Shown in pieces: positions 1 through 6,404 of a DNA stretch of 6,404 nucleotides (within the stretch, counting starts at the first letter, position 1; each line of letters begins with the position of its first letter). The DNA lies in the NCBI GenBank assembly GCA_031255695.1, contig JAIRSA010000144.1, forward strand, positions 1 through 6,404, in the 5' to 3' direction. This stretch comes from Eubacteriales Family XIII. Incertae Sedis bacterium (GTDB lineage Bacteria; Bacillota; Clostridia; Peptostreptococcales; Anaerovoracaceae). Both the position numbers and the translations under genes were made by a program. The notes beneath the pieces are model-generated. The model was not told the DNA's origin. It was given only the letters and a program-made list of their open reading frames with translations, and did no database searches.

Positions 1-273
1 CTGCTGGACGCGATCCTGGGGCTCATGCCGCTGGATTCCTACAGCCAGTGCCAAGTGGGCCTGATGAAGGTGGTGGACGGCGATCCGTACAAACCGGAGA
101 TATGGGGGCGCTATACAGAGATAATATCGCGGCATGAGCCGCAGTACAACAAAGTGGAGCTCATAGAGCGCTTCGAGTTCTACGAGAGGGCCAAGGAGGC
201 CTATGCCGTGGTCGCCACATCGGAACGCGCCCTGTATGCCAATATAATCCTGCAGAAGGGCGTGGTGGCCTAG
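1..273 (+). CDS. fucU: L-fucose mutarotase (FucU/RbsD family), 5'-truncated by window edge
   Basis: The C-terminal 90 residues are present; the start lies upstream of the window. FucU-family proteins are about 140 residues, so roughly the first 50, including the N-terminal catalytic His region, are missing. The recognisable family signature is a DSY motif, then RFEFYERAKEAYAVVATSER, then ALYANIIL and a final KGVVA. This aligns well with the end of E. coli FucU, which has FYERAQKAFAIV and KYGNILLKKG. The Tyr and Asn of the Y-x-N motif (codons 235-237 and 241-243) correspond to sugar-contacting residues of the family; the middle residue is Ala where Gly is usual. The enzyme interconverts alpha- and beta-L-fucose in the cytoplasm. 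It lies 111 bases upstream of fucI in the same orientation, which fits a fucose operon. A Met at base 25 is internal, because the frame is open to base 1 and the upstream residues LLDAILGL continue the family alignment. Confidence 0.93.
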   Translation: MLDAILGLMPLDSYSQCQVGLMKVVDGDPYKPEIWGRYTEIISRHEPQYNKVELIERFEFYERAKEAYAVVATSERALYANIILQKGVVA

Positions 274-304
274 GGCCGGGCGGTCCAGGTTGTGGCGGCC
301 TAGG
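262..304 (+). repeat. 13-bp direct repeat, 30 bp apart, duplicating the fucU stop region
   Basis: GTGGTGGCCTAGG (262-274) recurs as GTGGCGGCCTAGG (292-304) with one mismatch. The first copy encodes the last residues of FucU and its TAG stop. The second copy is exactly 30 bases on, hence in the same frame, and encodes Val-Ala-Ala-stop. This looks like a short tandem duplication over the gene end. Confidence 0.7.
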
Positions 305-369
305 CAGGGCGGGCGGCCCGTGGCATGGCACCAAACGGCATTGTGCGCCAAGGCGCTTATTGTATAAAA

Positions 370-374
370 GGAGG
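370..374 (+). promoter_or_regulatory. Ribosome binding site of fucI
   Basis: GGAGG lies 10 bases before the ATG at 385, within AAAAGGAGGAAA. It decides the start. The in-frame ATG at 325 has no such site and would add 20 residues that do not resemble FucI. An in-frame TTG at 379 is only 4 bases from the site, which is too close. Confidence 0.85.
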
Positions 375-384
375 AAATTTGAAC

Positions 385-2178
385 ATGGCAAAGAACAGAC
401 TGATCGGCGAATACCCAGTCATCGGCATACGCCCGACCATTGACGGGCGGCGCGGCGTGCTGCAGGTGAGGGAATCGCTCGAAGAGCAGACCATGAACAT
501 GGCGAAGGCCGCGAAACGGCTTTTTGAAGAGGAGCTGCGCTATTCCAACGGCGAGCCCGTAAATGTCGTCATTGCCGACACGACGATCGGCAGGGTGGCA
601 GAGGCCGCGGCCTGCGCGGACAAATTCAAGAAGGCCGGGGTGGACATCACGCTGACGGTGACGCCATGCTGGTGCTACGGCTCGGAGACTATGGACATGG
701 ACCCCATGACGATCAAAGGGGTCTGGGGCTTCAACGGCACGGAGCGCCCCGGCGCGGTGTACCTGGCGGCCGTGCTGGCCGGGCACGCGCAGAAGGGGCT
801 GCCGGCCTTCGGGATCTACGGCCACGACGTGCAGGACGCCGACGACACGGAGATCCCCGGCGATGTCAGGGAGAAGCTGCTGCGCTTCGGCCGCGCCGCC
901 GTGGCGGCCGCCACGATGCGCGGCAAGAGCTACCTCCAGATCGGCTCCATATGCATGGGCATAGCCGGATCCATAATCGATACGGGCTTTTTCGAGGAAT
1001 ACCTGGGCATGCGCGTTGAGAGCGTGGACGAGGTGGAGATAATACGCCGCATGGAGAGAGGCATATACGACGAGGAGGGCTTCCGCAAGGCCCTGGCCTG
1101 GACGAAGGCCAACTGCCCCGAAGGTTTTGACAAGAACCCGCCGGAGCTTCAGGCGTCCGCTGAGGAAAAGGAGAAGGCCTGGGAGTTCGTCGTCAAGATG
1201 ATGTGCATAATCAAGGACCTGTACAACGGGAACCCGCGCCTGCCCAAGGGCTGCGAGGAGGAAATGGCCGGGCACAACGCCATAGCCGGCGGTTTCCAGG
1301 GGCAGCGCCAGTGGACGGACTTCTACCCCAACTGCGATTTCCCGGAATCCATGCTCTGCTCGTCTTTCGACTGGGAAGGCGCAAGGGAGCCATATGTGCT
1401 TGCCACGGAGAACGACACCCTGAACGGCGTGGGCATGCTGTTCGGGAAACTGCTCACGGGCAGCGCGCAGATATTCGCGGACGTGAGGACATACTGGAGC
1501 CCGGAGGCCGTGAAGAGGGCCGCGGGATACGATCTGGAGGGCATTGCCAAGGAGTCGGGCGGCATAATCCACCTGATCAACTCCGGGGCGGCCTGCATCG
1601 ATGCCTGCGGGGAGATGCGGGGCGCGGACGGCAATGGCGTCATGAAGCCATTCTGGGAGGTGACCGCAGAGGATCAGTCGGCCTGCCTGAAGGCTGTCAC
1701 GTGGAACGCGGCGGATATGGGCTATTTCAGGGGCGGCGGCTTCTCGTCGCGTTTCCTGACCCGCAGCGAGATGCCGGCCACCATGGTGAGGCTGAACATG
1801 GTCAAGGGCATAGGCCCCGTGATGCAGATAGCCGAGGGCTGGACGGTGAAGCTGCCGGACGAGGTGTCAGACGTGCTGTGGAAGCGCACGGACTACACCT
1901 GGCCGTGCACTTGGTTCGCCCCGCGCGTGACGGGGGAAGGCGCCTTCAAGACGGCCTATGACGTGATGGGCAACTGGGGCGCGAACCACGGCGCCATAAG
2001 CTATGGGCATATAGGCGCGGACATCATAACGCTCTGCTCCATACTGAGGATACCCGTCTGCATGCATAACGTGCCGGAGGGGCAGATCTTCCGCCCGGCG
2101 GCCTGGAACGCCTTCGGGATGGACAAGGAAGGGCAGGACTACCGCGCATGCGCGGCCTACGGCCCGATGTACAAATAA
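385..2178 (+). CDS. fucI: L-fucose isomerase
   Basis: This cytoplasmic Mn2+-dependent aldose-ketose isomerase converts L-fucose to L-fuculose; family members also accept D-arabinose. From the ATG at 385 the protein has 597 residues, against 591 in E. coli FucI, and it aligns along its whole length. Visible blocks are GIRPTIDGRR and RESLEEQTMNMAKA near the N-terminus, PCWCYGSE (residues 94-101), GFNGTERPGAVYLAA (from 115), YGHDVQDADDT (145-155), GFQGQRQWTDFYP (from 303), FRGGGFSSRFL (448-458), and NWGANHG near the C-terminus. The metal and catalytic residues of E. coli (Glu337, Asp361, His528) map to Glu342 in ATEND, Asp366 in FADVRTYWSPEA, and His535 in GANHG. The spacing of 24 between the two acids is identical. 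Trp96 probably matches the substrate-stacking Trp of the PCWC motif. No frameshift or missing key residue is seen. It follows fucU and precedes a secreted fucosidase. Kinase and aldolase genes for the next steps are not in the window. Confidence 0.98.
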   Translation: MAKNRLIGEYPVIGIRPTIDGRRGVLQVRESLEEQTMNMAKAAKRLFEEELRYSNGEPVNVVIADTTIGRVAEAAACADKFKKAGVDITLTVTPCWCYGSETMDMDPMTIKGVWGFNGTERPGAVYLAAVLAGHAQKGLPAFGIYGHDVQDADDTEIPGDVREKLLRFGRAAVAAATMRGKSYLQIGSICMGIAGSIIDTGFFEEYLGMRVESVDEVEIIRRMERGIYDEEGFRKALAWTKANCPEGFDKNPPELQASAEEKEKAWEFVVKMMCIIKDLYNGNPRLPKGCEEEMAGHNAIAGGFQGQRQWTDFYPNCDFPESMLCSSFDWEGAREPYVLATENDTLNGVGMLFGKLLTGSAQIFADVRTYWSPEAVKRAAGYDLEGIAKESGGIIHLINSGAACIDACGEMRGADGNGVMKPFWEVTAEDQSACLKAVTWNAADMGYFRGGGFSSRFLTRSEMPATMVRLNMVKGIGPVMQIAEGWTVKLPDEVSDVLWKRTDYTWPCTWFAPRVTGEGAFKTAYDVMGNWGANHGAISYGHIGADIITLCSILRIPVCMHNVPEGQIFRPAAWNAFGMDKEGQDYRACAAYGPMYK

Positions 2179-2199
2179 GGCAGGCGGGCATTCAGGCCA

Positions 2200-2240
2200 G
2201 GCATGTGGCCGCCGCATATGCCGCCCTAGGCATGTGGCCG
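2200..2240 (+). repeat. Degenerate direct repeat GGCATGTGGCCG, two copies
   Basis: The 12-mer GGCATGTGGCCG occurs at 2200-2211 and 2229-2240, 29 bases apart, directly upstream of the 32-bp tandem array. Both copies are exact. Between them lies CATATGCCG, close to the GATATGCCG end of the 32-bp units, so this may be an older, decayed part of the same array. Confidence 0.5.
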
Positions 2241-2336
2241 TCCTGGGCCTACGGCAGCAGGCGGATATGCCGTCCTGGGCGTACGGCAGCAGCCGGATAT
2301 GCCGTCCTGGGCGTACGGCAGCAGCCGTATATGCGG
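2241..2336 (+). repeat. Tandem 32-bp repeat, three units, each with a small hairpin
   Basis: There are three head-to-tail units at 2241-2272, 2273-2304 and 2305-2336, each starting TCCTGGGC and running through TACGGCAGCAG to ATATGC. Units 1 and 2 differ at two positions (2249 and 2261), and unit 3 diverges near its end. Across each unit boundary sits an inverted repeat: TGCCGT, a 9-base loop, then ACGGCA (2268-2288 and 2300-2320). The first version, at 2237-2255, has a 5-bp stem. The period is not a multiple of 3, so this is not a coding repeat, and there are no spacers, so it is not CRISPR. It begins 62 bases after the fucI stop. It may act as a mRNA 3'-end stabiliser or weak transcription barrier, but that is inference. 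No U-tract follows. Confidence 0.8.
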
Positions 2337-2572
2337 GCCTGATGCGAAAGTCAAACGTGCGGATCGGGGGCGCCCCACAGGGCCCACACCCCAGCCCCAT
2401 GAACCGCATTGAATGATATACCGTTACAGTTTTGGCTATTGTTCGGCTCTCAATGGCAGGTAGTGCTGTTCTCCGGTCAAAACGCGGATAAGATCTGCGC
2501 GATGCTTTTAGCCGTGAAGGGCAGTATAGTTATTGACTGGCGGTGCTTTCTCACTGAGCGCCCCATGAGAAC
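2337..2572. other. Intergenic stretch and probable leader of the fucosidase gene
   Basis: No gene is supported here. Up to about 2400 the stretch is GC-rich, with a 10-bp palindrome GGGGCGCCCC at 2367-2376 that lacks a following T-run. From about 2401 it becomes clearly more AT-rich, as expected of a promoter and leader region. TATAGT (2525-2530) and TTGACT (2533-2538) resemble a -10 and a -35 element, but they are in the wrong order and have no properly spaced partners. An imperfect inverted repeat spans 2483-2501 (CGCGGAT and ATCTGCGCG). I cannot assign a promoter, operator or riboswitch with confidence. Confidence 0.5.
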
Positions 2573-2578
2573 GGAGGG
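2573..2578 (+). promoter_or_regulatory. Ribosome binding site of the GH95 fucosidase gene
   Basis: GGAGGG ends 7 bases before the ATG at 2586. It fixes the start directly ahead of a lysine-rich signal peptide n-region (MSKKLSHK). Confidence 0.85.
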
Positions 2579-2585
2579 AATTAAC

Positions 2586-5500
2586 ATGTCAAAAAAACTA
2601 TCTCACAAGCTATTTTCTGTGTTGTTGGCGATTGTGCTGGCGTTCTCCGGGCTAATCTACGTTTCGCCGACGACGGCCTTGGCCGACGCGCCGGCGCCTG
2701 GCAGCCAGCCACCCCTTAAGAGCTGGTACACGACGCCTGCCACCAACTGGGAAACCCAGGCGCTCCCGTTAGGCAACGGCTATATGGGCGCCATGGTGTT
2801 CGGTGCCCCCGAACGGGATCAGATCATGATCAACGAAAAGACGCTCTGGTCCGGCGGCCCTGGCGCCAATCCGGCCTATAACGGCGGCTTCAGCGCACGT
2901 ACGGTGGAGCAGAACGTGGCTGATCTGCAGTTTGCCAGGGAAGGCCTGCAGACGGCGGCCAACAACATCACCCCTGCGGTGAAGAATCCTGTGACTGGCG
3001 CTGTGACGGCGAGCACCTACTCGGTCCCCGCCGACATCAGGAACGCCATCAACCGCCTGAAAGGCCAGAAGAACAACTTCGGCTCCTACCAGCAGCTCAG
3101 CGACATATACCTGGGCCCGGTCGGCGCGGGGATCCCCGATATTGTCAGCACGTCCATCGACAAGGAGTCTGGAAGCGCCGGGGAGAACCACGAGAAGCTC
3201 TTCGACGGCAACAACGGCACCAAATACTATGGAGGGGCAGGCGGCGCAAACAACGCAGTCCCCTACACCATCGATTGGGAATATGCGAGCGCTTTCCCCA
3301 CACGCGCCTATTCCATAACGAGCGGCAACGACATGCCTGGGCGCGACCCCAGCAGCTGGGTGCTGTCCGCTTCCAATGATGGCGAGACATATACGGTCAT
3401 AGACAGCAGGGAAGGCGCCCACACGACATTCACGGCGCGTTCGACGGAATATACCTTTAATCTGGCAGCCCCCGCCACATATAAGTATTTCCGGCTGTAC
3501 GTAAGCGCCACCAACGCCAACAACCCCCTGCAGATGGCGGAGATCCGGATCAAGCTGGACGCGCCGGCGGCGCCGGGGTTCACGAACTACAGGCGCGAGC
3601 TGGATATAGACAACAGCATATCGACTGTGTCATATACCCAGGAGGGCGTGAGCTACAAGAGGGAATACTTCACCAGCTATCCCGGCAATTTCACTGCGGT
3701 GCGCTACACGGCCGACAAGCCGGCCAGCATAAGCCGCCAGGTAAGCCTCTCATCCGTGCAGGGCTACAAGACGATAAGCGCCGAGCTGGCTGACGGCGGC
3801 GCGGCGGGCCTCATAACCCTTACCGGGTGGGTGAGCGACCACAACAAGGCCGGCGCCGCTACGGACTTCAGCAATACGCTGCATTTCGCGCAGCAGGTGA
3901 AGGTCGTCCCCAATGGCGGCACGATCTCCGTCAGCGGGAGCAATGTAGTCGTTGAAGGCGCGGACTCGCTGATGCTGATAACTGCCACAGGCACGAACTA
4001 TCAGCAGAGCATGGACGCCGAATATGACTATTTCGACGATACCGACCCGCTGCCTGACGTGGCGGCGCGTACGTCCGCCGCTGCGGCCAAGAGCTTCGAC
4101 GAGCTTTTTGAGGTCCACAAGGCGGACTACAAGGGCCTCTTCGACAGGGTCAAGCTGAACCTGATGAACGTCCAGTTCCCTGAGAACAAGACGACGACCC
4201 AGCTTCTGCAGGGCTATGAGCTATCAAACACCGCAGAAGAGGATCGCTATCTTGAGACACTGTACTATCAGTTCGGCAGGTATCTGCTGATCTCCTCGTC
4301 GAGGCCAGGCACATTGCCGGCAAACCTGCAGGGCATATGGGCTGCAGGCGTGGCGCCGCCATGGTCGGCCGACTACCACACGAACATCAACGTCCAGATG
4401 AACTACTGGCCTGCGGAGCAGACCAACCTTTCTGAGACGCACGAGCCCATGATCAAGTTCGTCCAGAGCCTGGTGCCGAGGGGCAGGGAGGCCGCAAAGC
4501 GGACATTCGGCAACGAGGTGCGCGGCTGGACGATATGGCACGAGAACAACATATGGGGCAACGCCGCGCCTGCGACGAGCGACGCCTTCTTCAGCCCTGA
4601 GGACGGCGCCTGGGTGGCCCAGCACATATGGGAGCATTACCAGTTCACGAAGGACAGGGCCTTCCTCGAAGAGAACTACGACCTGCTGCTTGAGTCGGCC
4701 CTCTTCTGGGTAGACACGCTTTGGACTGACACCCGCGACGGCTCATTGGTGGCGAACCCATCGTATTCGCCGGAGCACGGCCCGTACTCGCCAGGCGCGA
4801 CAGAGGCACAGGCGGTCATATGGGGCATCTTCGACCAGGCGCTCGGCGCTGCGGAGGCCCTGGGCAAAACCGACCCTGAGCTGCAGGAAATCGCGGCCGC
4901 GAAGGCCAGGCTCTGGGGCGGCGGCGCCACAGACCCGGCCATCACAGGCGCCGACGGCAGGGATTACAGCTACCGCATCGGCCTAGGCGGCCAGTTCCAG
5001 GAATGGAAGGATGAGATAAACATCGACCTGACAGGCGACGGCGGGCACCGCCACACCAACCACCTCTTCCCGCTGCATCCGGGCAACCAGATCGTGGCAG
5101 GCAGGAGCGCGCAGGAAGACGCCTATGTCGCAGCCATGAAGGTGACGCTGAATACGCGCGGCGACGGCGCCACAGGATGGAGCAAGGGCTGGAAGATCAA
5201 TTTCTGGGCGCGGCTGCGGGACGGCGACCGGGCGCAGAAGCTCGTAAAAGAGATACTGACACCGCTCAACAGGGGCGGATCCACGCTTGACAACCTGTTC
5301 GACACACATACGCCATTCCAGATCGACGGCAACTTCGGCGGCACGGCGGGCATAACCGAGATGCTGATTCAGAGCCAGGGAGGCCCGATCGAGCTCATGG
5401 CGGCGATCCCCGGCAAGTGGAACACCGGCGCGGTCAAGGGTCTGAAGGCCAGGGGCAACGTTGAAGTGGATATGGCCTGGGCCGAATCGCACCTCAGCAG

Positions 5501-6404
5501 CGCGACATTGAAGTCGATAGTGGGCGGCGACATGGTCGTCAAGTACCCGAACATCTCCACGGCTACGGTCACGGATGGCACGGGGGCGCCTGTGGCGGCT
5601 GAAATCCTGGACAGCGACAGCATAAAGATAGCCGCTGTGGCAGGGGCCTCATACAACATCGCTGGCGTGACTGAAGATGTCACGCCCGTCAATCCTTACG
5701 AGACAGTGCCCGCCGTCAGCGCGGACATCATAGACGGAGGCCTGTCGCGCGGCAGCGCGGCGCTTGAGGGGACCAGGGCCGGCGACTATGCCCTGTTCAA
5801 GAATGTAGTGTTCGGCGACGCAGGCGCCAGGGAGGTCGCTATCGAAGCTTCGTCTTTGGAGACCACGCTTGCCGGCAGCGGCAGTGTGGAGTTCCGCCTG
5901 GACAGCCCCACGGCTGATCCGATCGCCAGCATACGCGTGCGCAACACGGGCGCGCTCACGAACTATGAGAGCCTATACAGCCAGATACCGGCGGCAGTGA
6001 CGGGCGCACACAACCTGTATGTGACGTTCACGGGCACGGTGAACCTGAGATCGTTCGTATTCTCCGAGACCACAACGGATGGGGCGCCCATATCCATCAG
6101 TGTGGCCGGGCTTGTGACGGGCAGGATCCCTGAGGCCGGGCAGGCGGGCTACCAGTTCTCGGCCTTCGTGGATCGCGGCGTGGCGTTTGAGTCCGACAGC
6201 CAGCTGGTGGAATGGAGCCTGGGAGGCGACACCTCCGGCGTGAAGATCGACAGCTCTGGCCTGCTGTCCGTAAAAGCGGGCTCGCCCATGCAGAATATAC
6301 TGGTCATAGCCACATCGACGGAGGATCCTTCAGTTTCGGGCAGCCTCAACGTCCAGCTGCTGGACGGCCAGATCAACTCGCGCTCGTTCCGAGGGATAGA
6401 CCGC
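2586..6404 (+). CDS. Secreted multimodular GH95 alpha-L-fucosidase, 3' end beyond window
   Basis: The frame is open for 1273 codons to the last base, so the C-terminus is missing. Residues 1-33 are a Sec signal peptide (MSKKLSHK, then a hydrophobic core, probable cleavage after TALA). The GH95 N-terminal beta-sandwich begins around 46 (WYTTPA, ALPLGNGYMGAMVFG, NEKTLWSGGP). It is interrupted at about 183-325 by a discoidin/F5/8 type C domain (RDPSSWVLSASNDGETYTVI) and resumes at YRRELDIDN (335). The catalytic (alpha/alpha)6 barrel, about 505-930, shows NLQGIW (580), YHTNINVQMNYWPAE (597), SYSPEHGP (726), GGHRHTNHLFPLHPGNQI (819), GWSKGWKINFWARL and FQIDGNFGGTAGI (911). By motif match to Bifidobacterium AfcA, Glu730 is the general acid, and Asn600, Asn602 and Asp914 hold or activate the water. 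His598 is the position I recall as His in fucosidases and Thr in a GH95 L-galactosidase. A GH95 C-terminal domain, a CBM6-like module (1036-1161) and an Ig-like domain (about 1167-1258) follow. The expected activity is inverting cleavage of alpha-1,2-linked fucose outside the cell. The exact linkage is not provable here. Confidence 0.93.
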   Translation, partial: MSKKLSHKLFSVLLAIVLAFSGLIYVSPTTALADAPAPGSQPPLKSWYTTPATNWETQALPLGNGYMGAMVFGAPERDQIMINEKTLWSGGPGANPAYNGGFSARTVEQNVADLQFAREGLQTAANNITPAVKNPVTGAVTASTYSVPADIRNAINRLKGQKNNFGSYQQLSDIYLGPVGAGIPDIVSTSIDKESGSAGENHEKLFDGNNGTKYYGGAGGANNAVPYTIDWEYASAFPTRAYSITSGNDMPGRDPSSWVLSASNDGETYTVIDSREGAHTTFTARSTEYTFNLAAPATYKYFRLYVSATNANNPLQMAEIRIKLDAPAAPGFTNYRRELDIDNSISTVSYTQEGVSYKREYFTSYPGNFTAVRYTADKPASISRQVSLSSVQGYKTISAELADGGAAGLITLTGWVSDHNKAGAATDFSNTLHFAQQVKVVPNGGTISVSGSNVVVEGADSLMLITATGTNYQQSMDAEYDYFDDTDPLPDVAARTSAAAAKSFDELFEVHKADYKGLFDRVKLNLMNVQFPENKTTTQLLQGYELSNTAEEDRYLETLYYQFGRYLLISSSRPGTLPANLQGIWAAGVAPPWSADYHTNINVQMNYWPAEQTNLSETHEPMIKFVQSLVPRGREAAKRTFGNEVRGWTIWHENNIWGNAAPATSDAFFSPEDGAWVAQHIWEHYQFTKDRAFLEENYDLLLESALFWVDTLWTDTRDGSLVANPSYSPEHGPYSPGATEAQAVIWGIFDQALGAAEALGKTDPELQEIAAAKARLWGGGATDPAITGADGRDYSYRIGLGGQFQEWKDEINIDLTGDGGHRHTNHLFPLHPGNQIVAGRSAQEDAYVAAMKVTLNTRGDGATGWSKGWKINFWARLRDGDRAQKLVKEILTPLNRGGSTLDNLFDTHTPFQIDGNFGGTAGITEMLIQSQGGPIELMAAIPGKWNTGAVKGLKARGNVEVDMAWAESHLSSATLKSIVGGDMVVKYPNISTATVTDGTGAPVAAEILDSDSIKIAAVAGASYNIAGVTEDVTPVNPYETVPAVSADIIDGGLSRGSAALEGTRAGDYALFKNVVFGDAGAREVAIEASSLETTLAGSGSVEFRLDSPTADPIASIRVRNTGALTNYESLYSQIPAAVTGAHNLYVTFTGTVNLRSFVFSETTTDGAPISISVAGLVTGRIPEAGQAGYQFSAFVDRGVAFESDSQLVEWSLGGDTSGVKIDSSGLLSVKAGSPMQNILVIATSTEDPSVSGSLNVQLLDGQINSRSFRGIDR

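Noticed and set aside
341..368. Promoter-like TTGTGC, 16 bases, TATAAA before fucI
   Set aside because: Transcription would begin within or just after the ribosome site, leaving too little leader. The -35 match is also weak. The A-rich bases are more simply part of the Shine-Dalgarno context.
325..384. Upstream ATG at 325 as the fucI start
   Set aside because: It has no ribosome site, and the added 20 residues do not match FucI. The ATG at 385 follows GGAGG at good spacing and gives a 597-residue family-length protein.
2241..2336. CRISPR array
   Set aside because: The units are contiguous with no unique spacers, there are only three, and no cas gene is present.
2367..2376. Palindrome GGGGCGCCCC as the fucI transcription terminator
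   Set aside because: As a perfect 10-bp palindrome it leaves no loop, and no T-run follows.
1867..2409. Long reverse-strand frame opposite the fucI end (180 aa)
   Set aside because: It lies opposite conserved fucI codons and then runs into the tandem repeats. The composition (rich in Arg, Pro, His, Ala) is typical of a GC-rich shadow frame.
2148..2416. Small + strand frames across the repeat region (2148-2342 and 2234-2416)
   Set aside because: The 32-bp period is not a multiple of 3, so each unit is read in a different frame. There is no ribosome site and no recognisable protein.
2414..2428. Possible catabolite-repression (cre) operator TGATATACCGTTACA
   Set aside because: The central CG and the terminal CA are out of register with the cre consensus by one base, and the AA after TGN is not matched.
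2525..2561. TATAGT and TTGACT as a sigma-A promoter for the fucosidase
   Set aside because: TATAGT lies upstream of TTGACT. No -10 element is found about 17 bases after TTGACT (GAGCGC there), and no good -35 lies before TATAGT.
2769..3422. Reverse-strand frames inside the fucosidase gene, including 2769-3422, 4224-4637 and 4983-5492
   Set aside because: They all lie opposite well-supported GH95 or discoidin coding sequence, lack family matches, and are expected in GC-rich DNA.

Overview
This GC-rich window (about 60% by eye) carries three genes on the + strand, all concerned with L-fucose. They are the 3' end of an L-fucose mutarotase gene (fucU), a complete L-fucose isomerase gene (fucI), and the first 1273 codons of a large secreted GH95 alpha-L-fucosidase whose frame is still open at the window edge. 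Strong GGAGG-type ribosome sites, a Gram-positive-style signal peptide and a multimodular secreted glycosidase suggest a Bacillota (Clostridia- or Paenibacillus-like) glycan degrader. ATA (Ile) and AGG (Arg) codons are frequent despite the high GC. The taxon is a low-confidence inference.

Layout. 1-273 is the fucU C-terminal part. 274-384 is a short spacer holding an in-frame duplication of the fucU stop region and the fucI ribosome site. 385-2178 is fucI. 2179-2585 is a 407-base intergenic region. Its first half is GC-rich and holds three tandem 32-bp repeats, each with a small hairpin. Its second half is more AT-rich and is the probable leader of the next gene. 2586-6404 is the fucosidase: signal peptide, GH95 N-terminal beta-sandwich interrupted by a discoidin (F5/8 type C) domain, (alpha/alpha)6 catalytic barrel, GH95 C-terminal domain, CBM6-like module and Ig-like domain.

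How the genes fit together. The exported fucosidase should cleave terminal alpha-L-fucose from fucosylated glycans. After uptake, the mutarotase equilibrates the anomers and the isomerase makes L-fuculose. The fuculose kinase, aldolase and transporter are not in the window. GH95 enzymes invert the anomeric centre and so release beta-L-fucose, which gives a mechanistic reason to encode a mutarotase nearby.

No tRNA, rRNA, CRISPR, insertion sequence or defence system is visible, and no convincing sigma-A promoter or intrinsic terminator. The points most worth a second look are the domain-in-domain fucosidase, its degenerate CBM6, and the repeat-bearing spacers on both sides of fucI.
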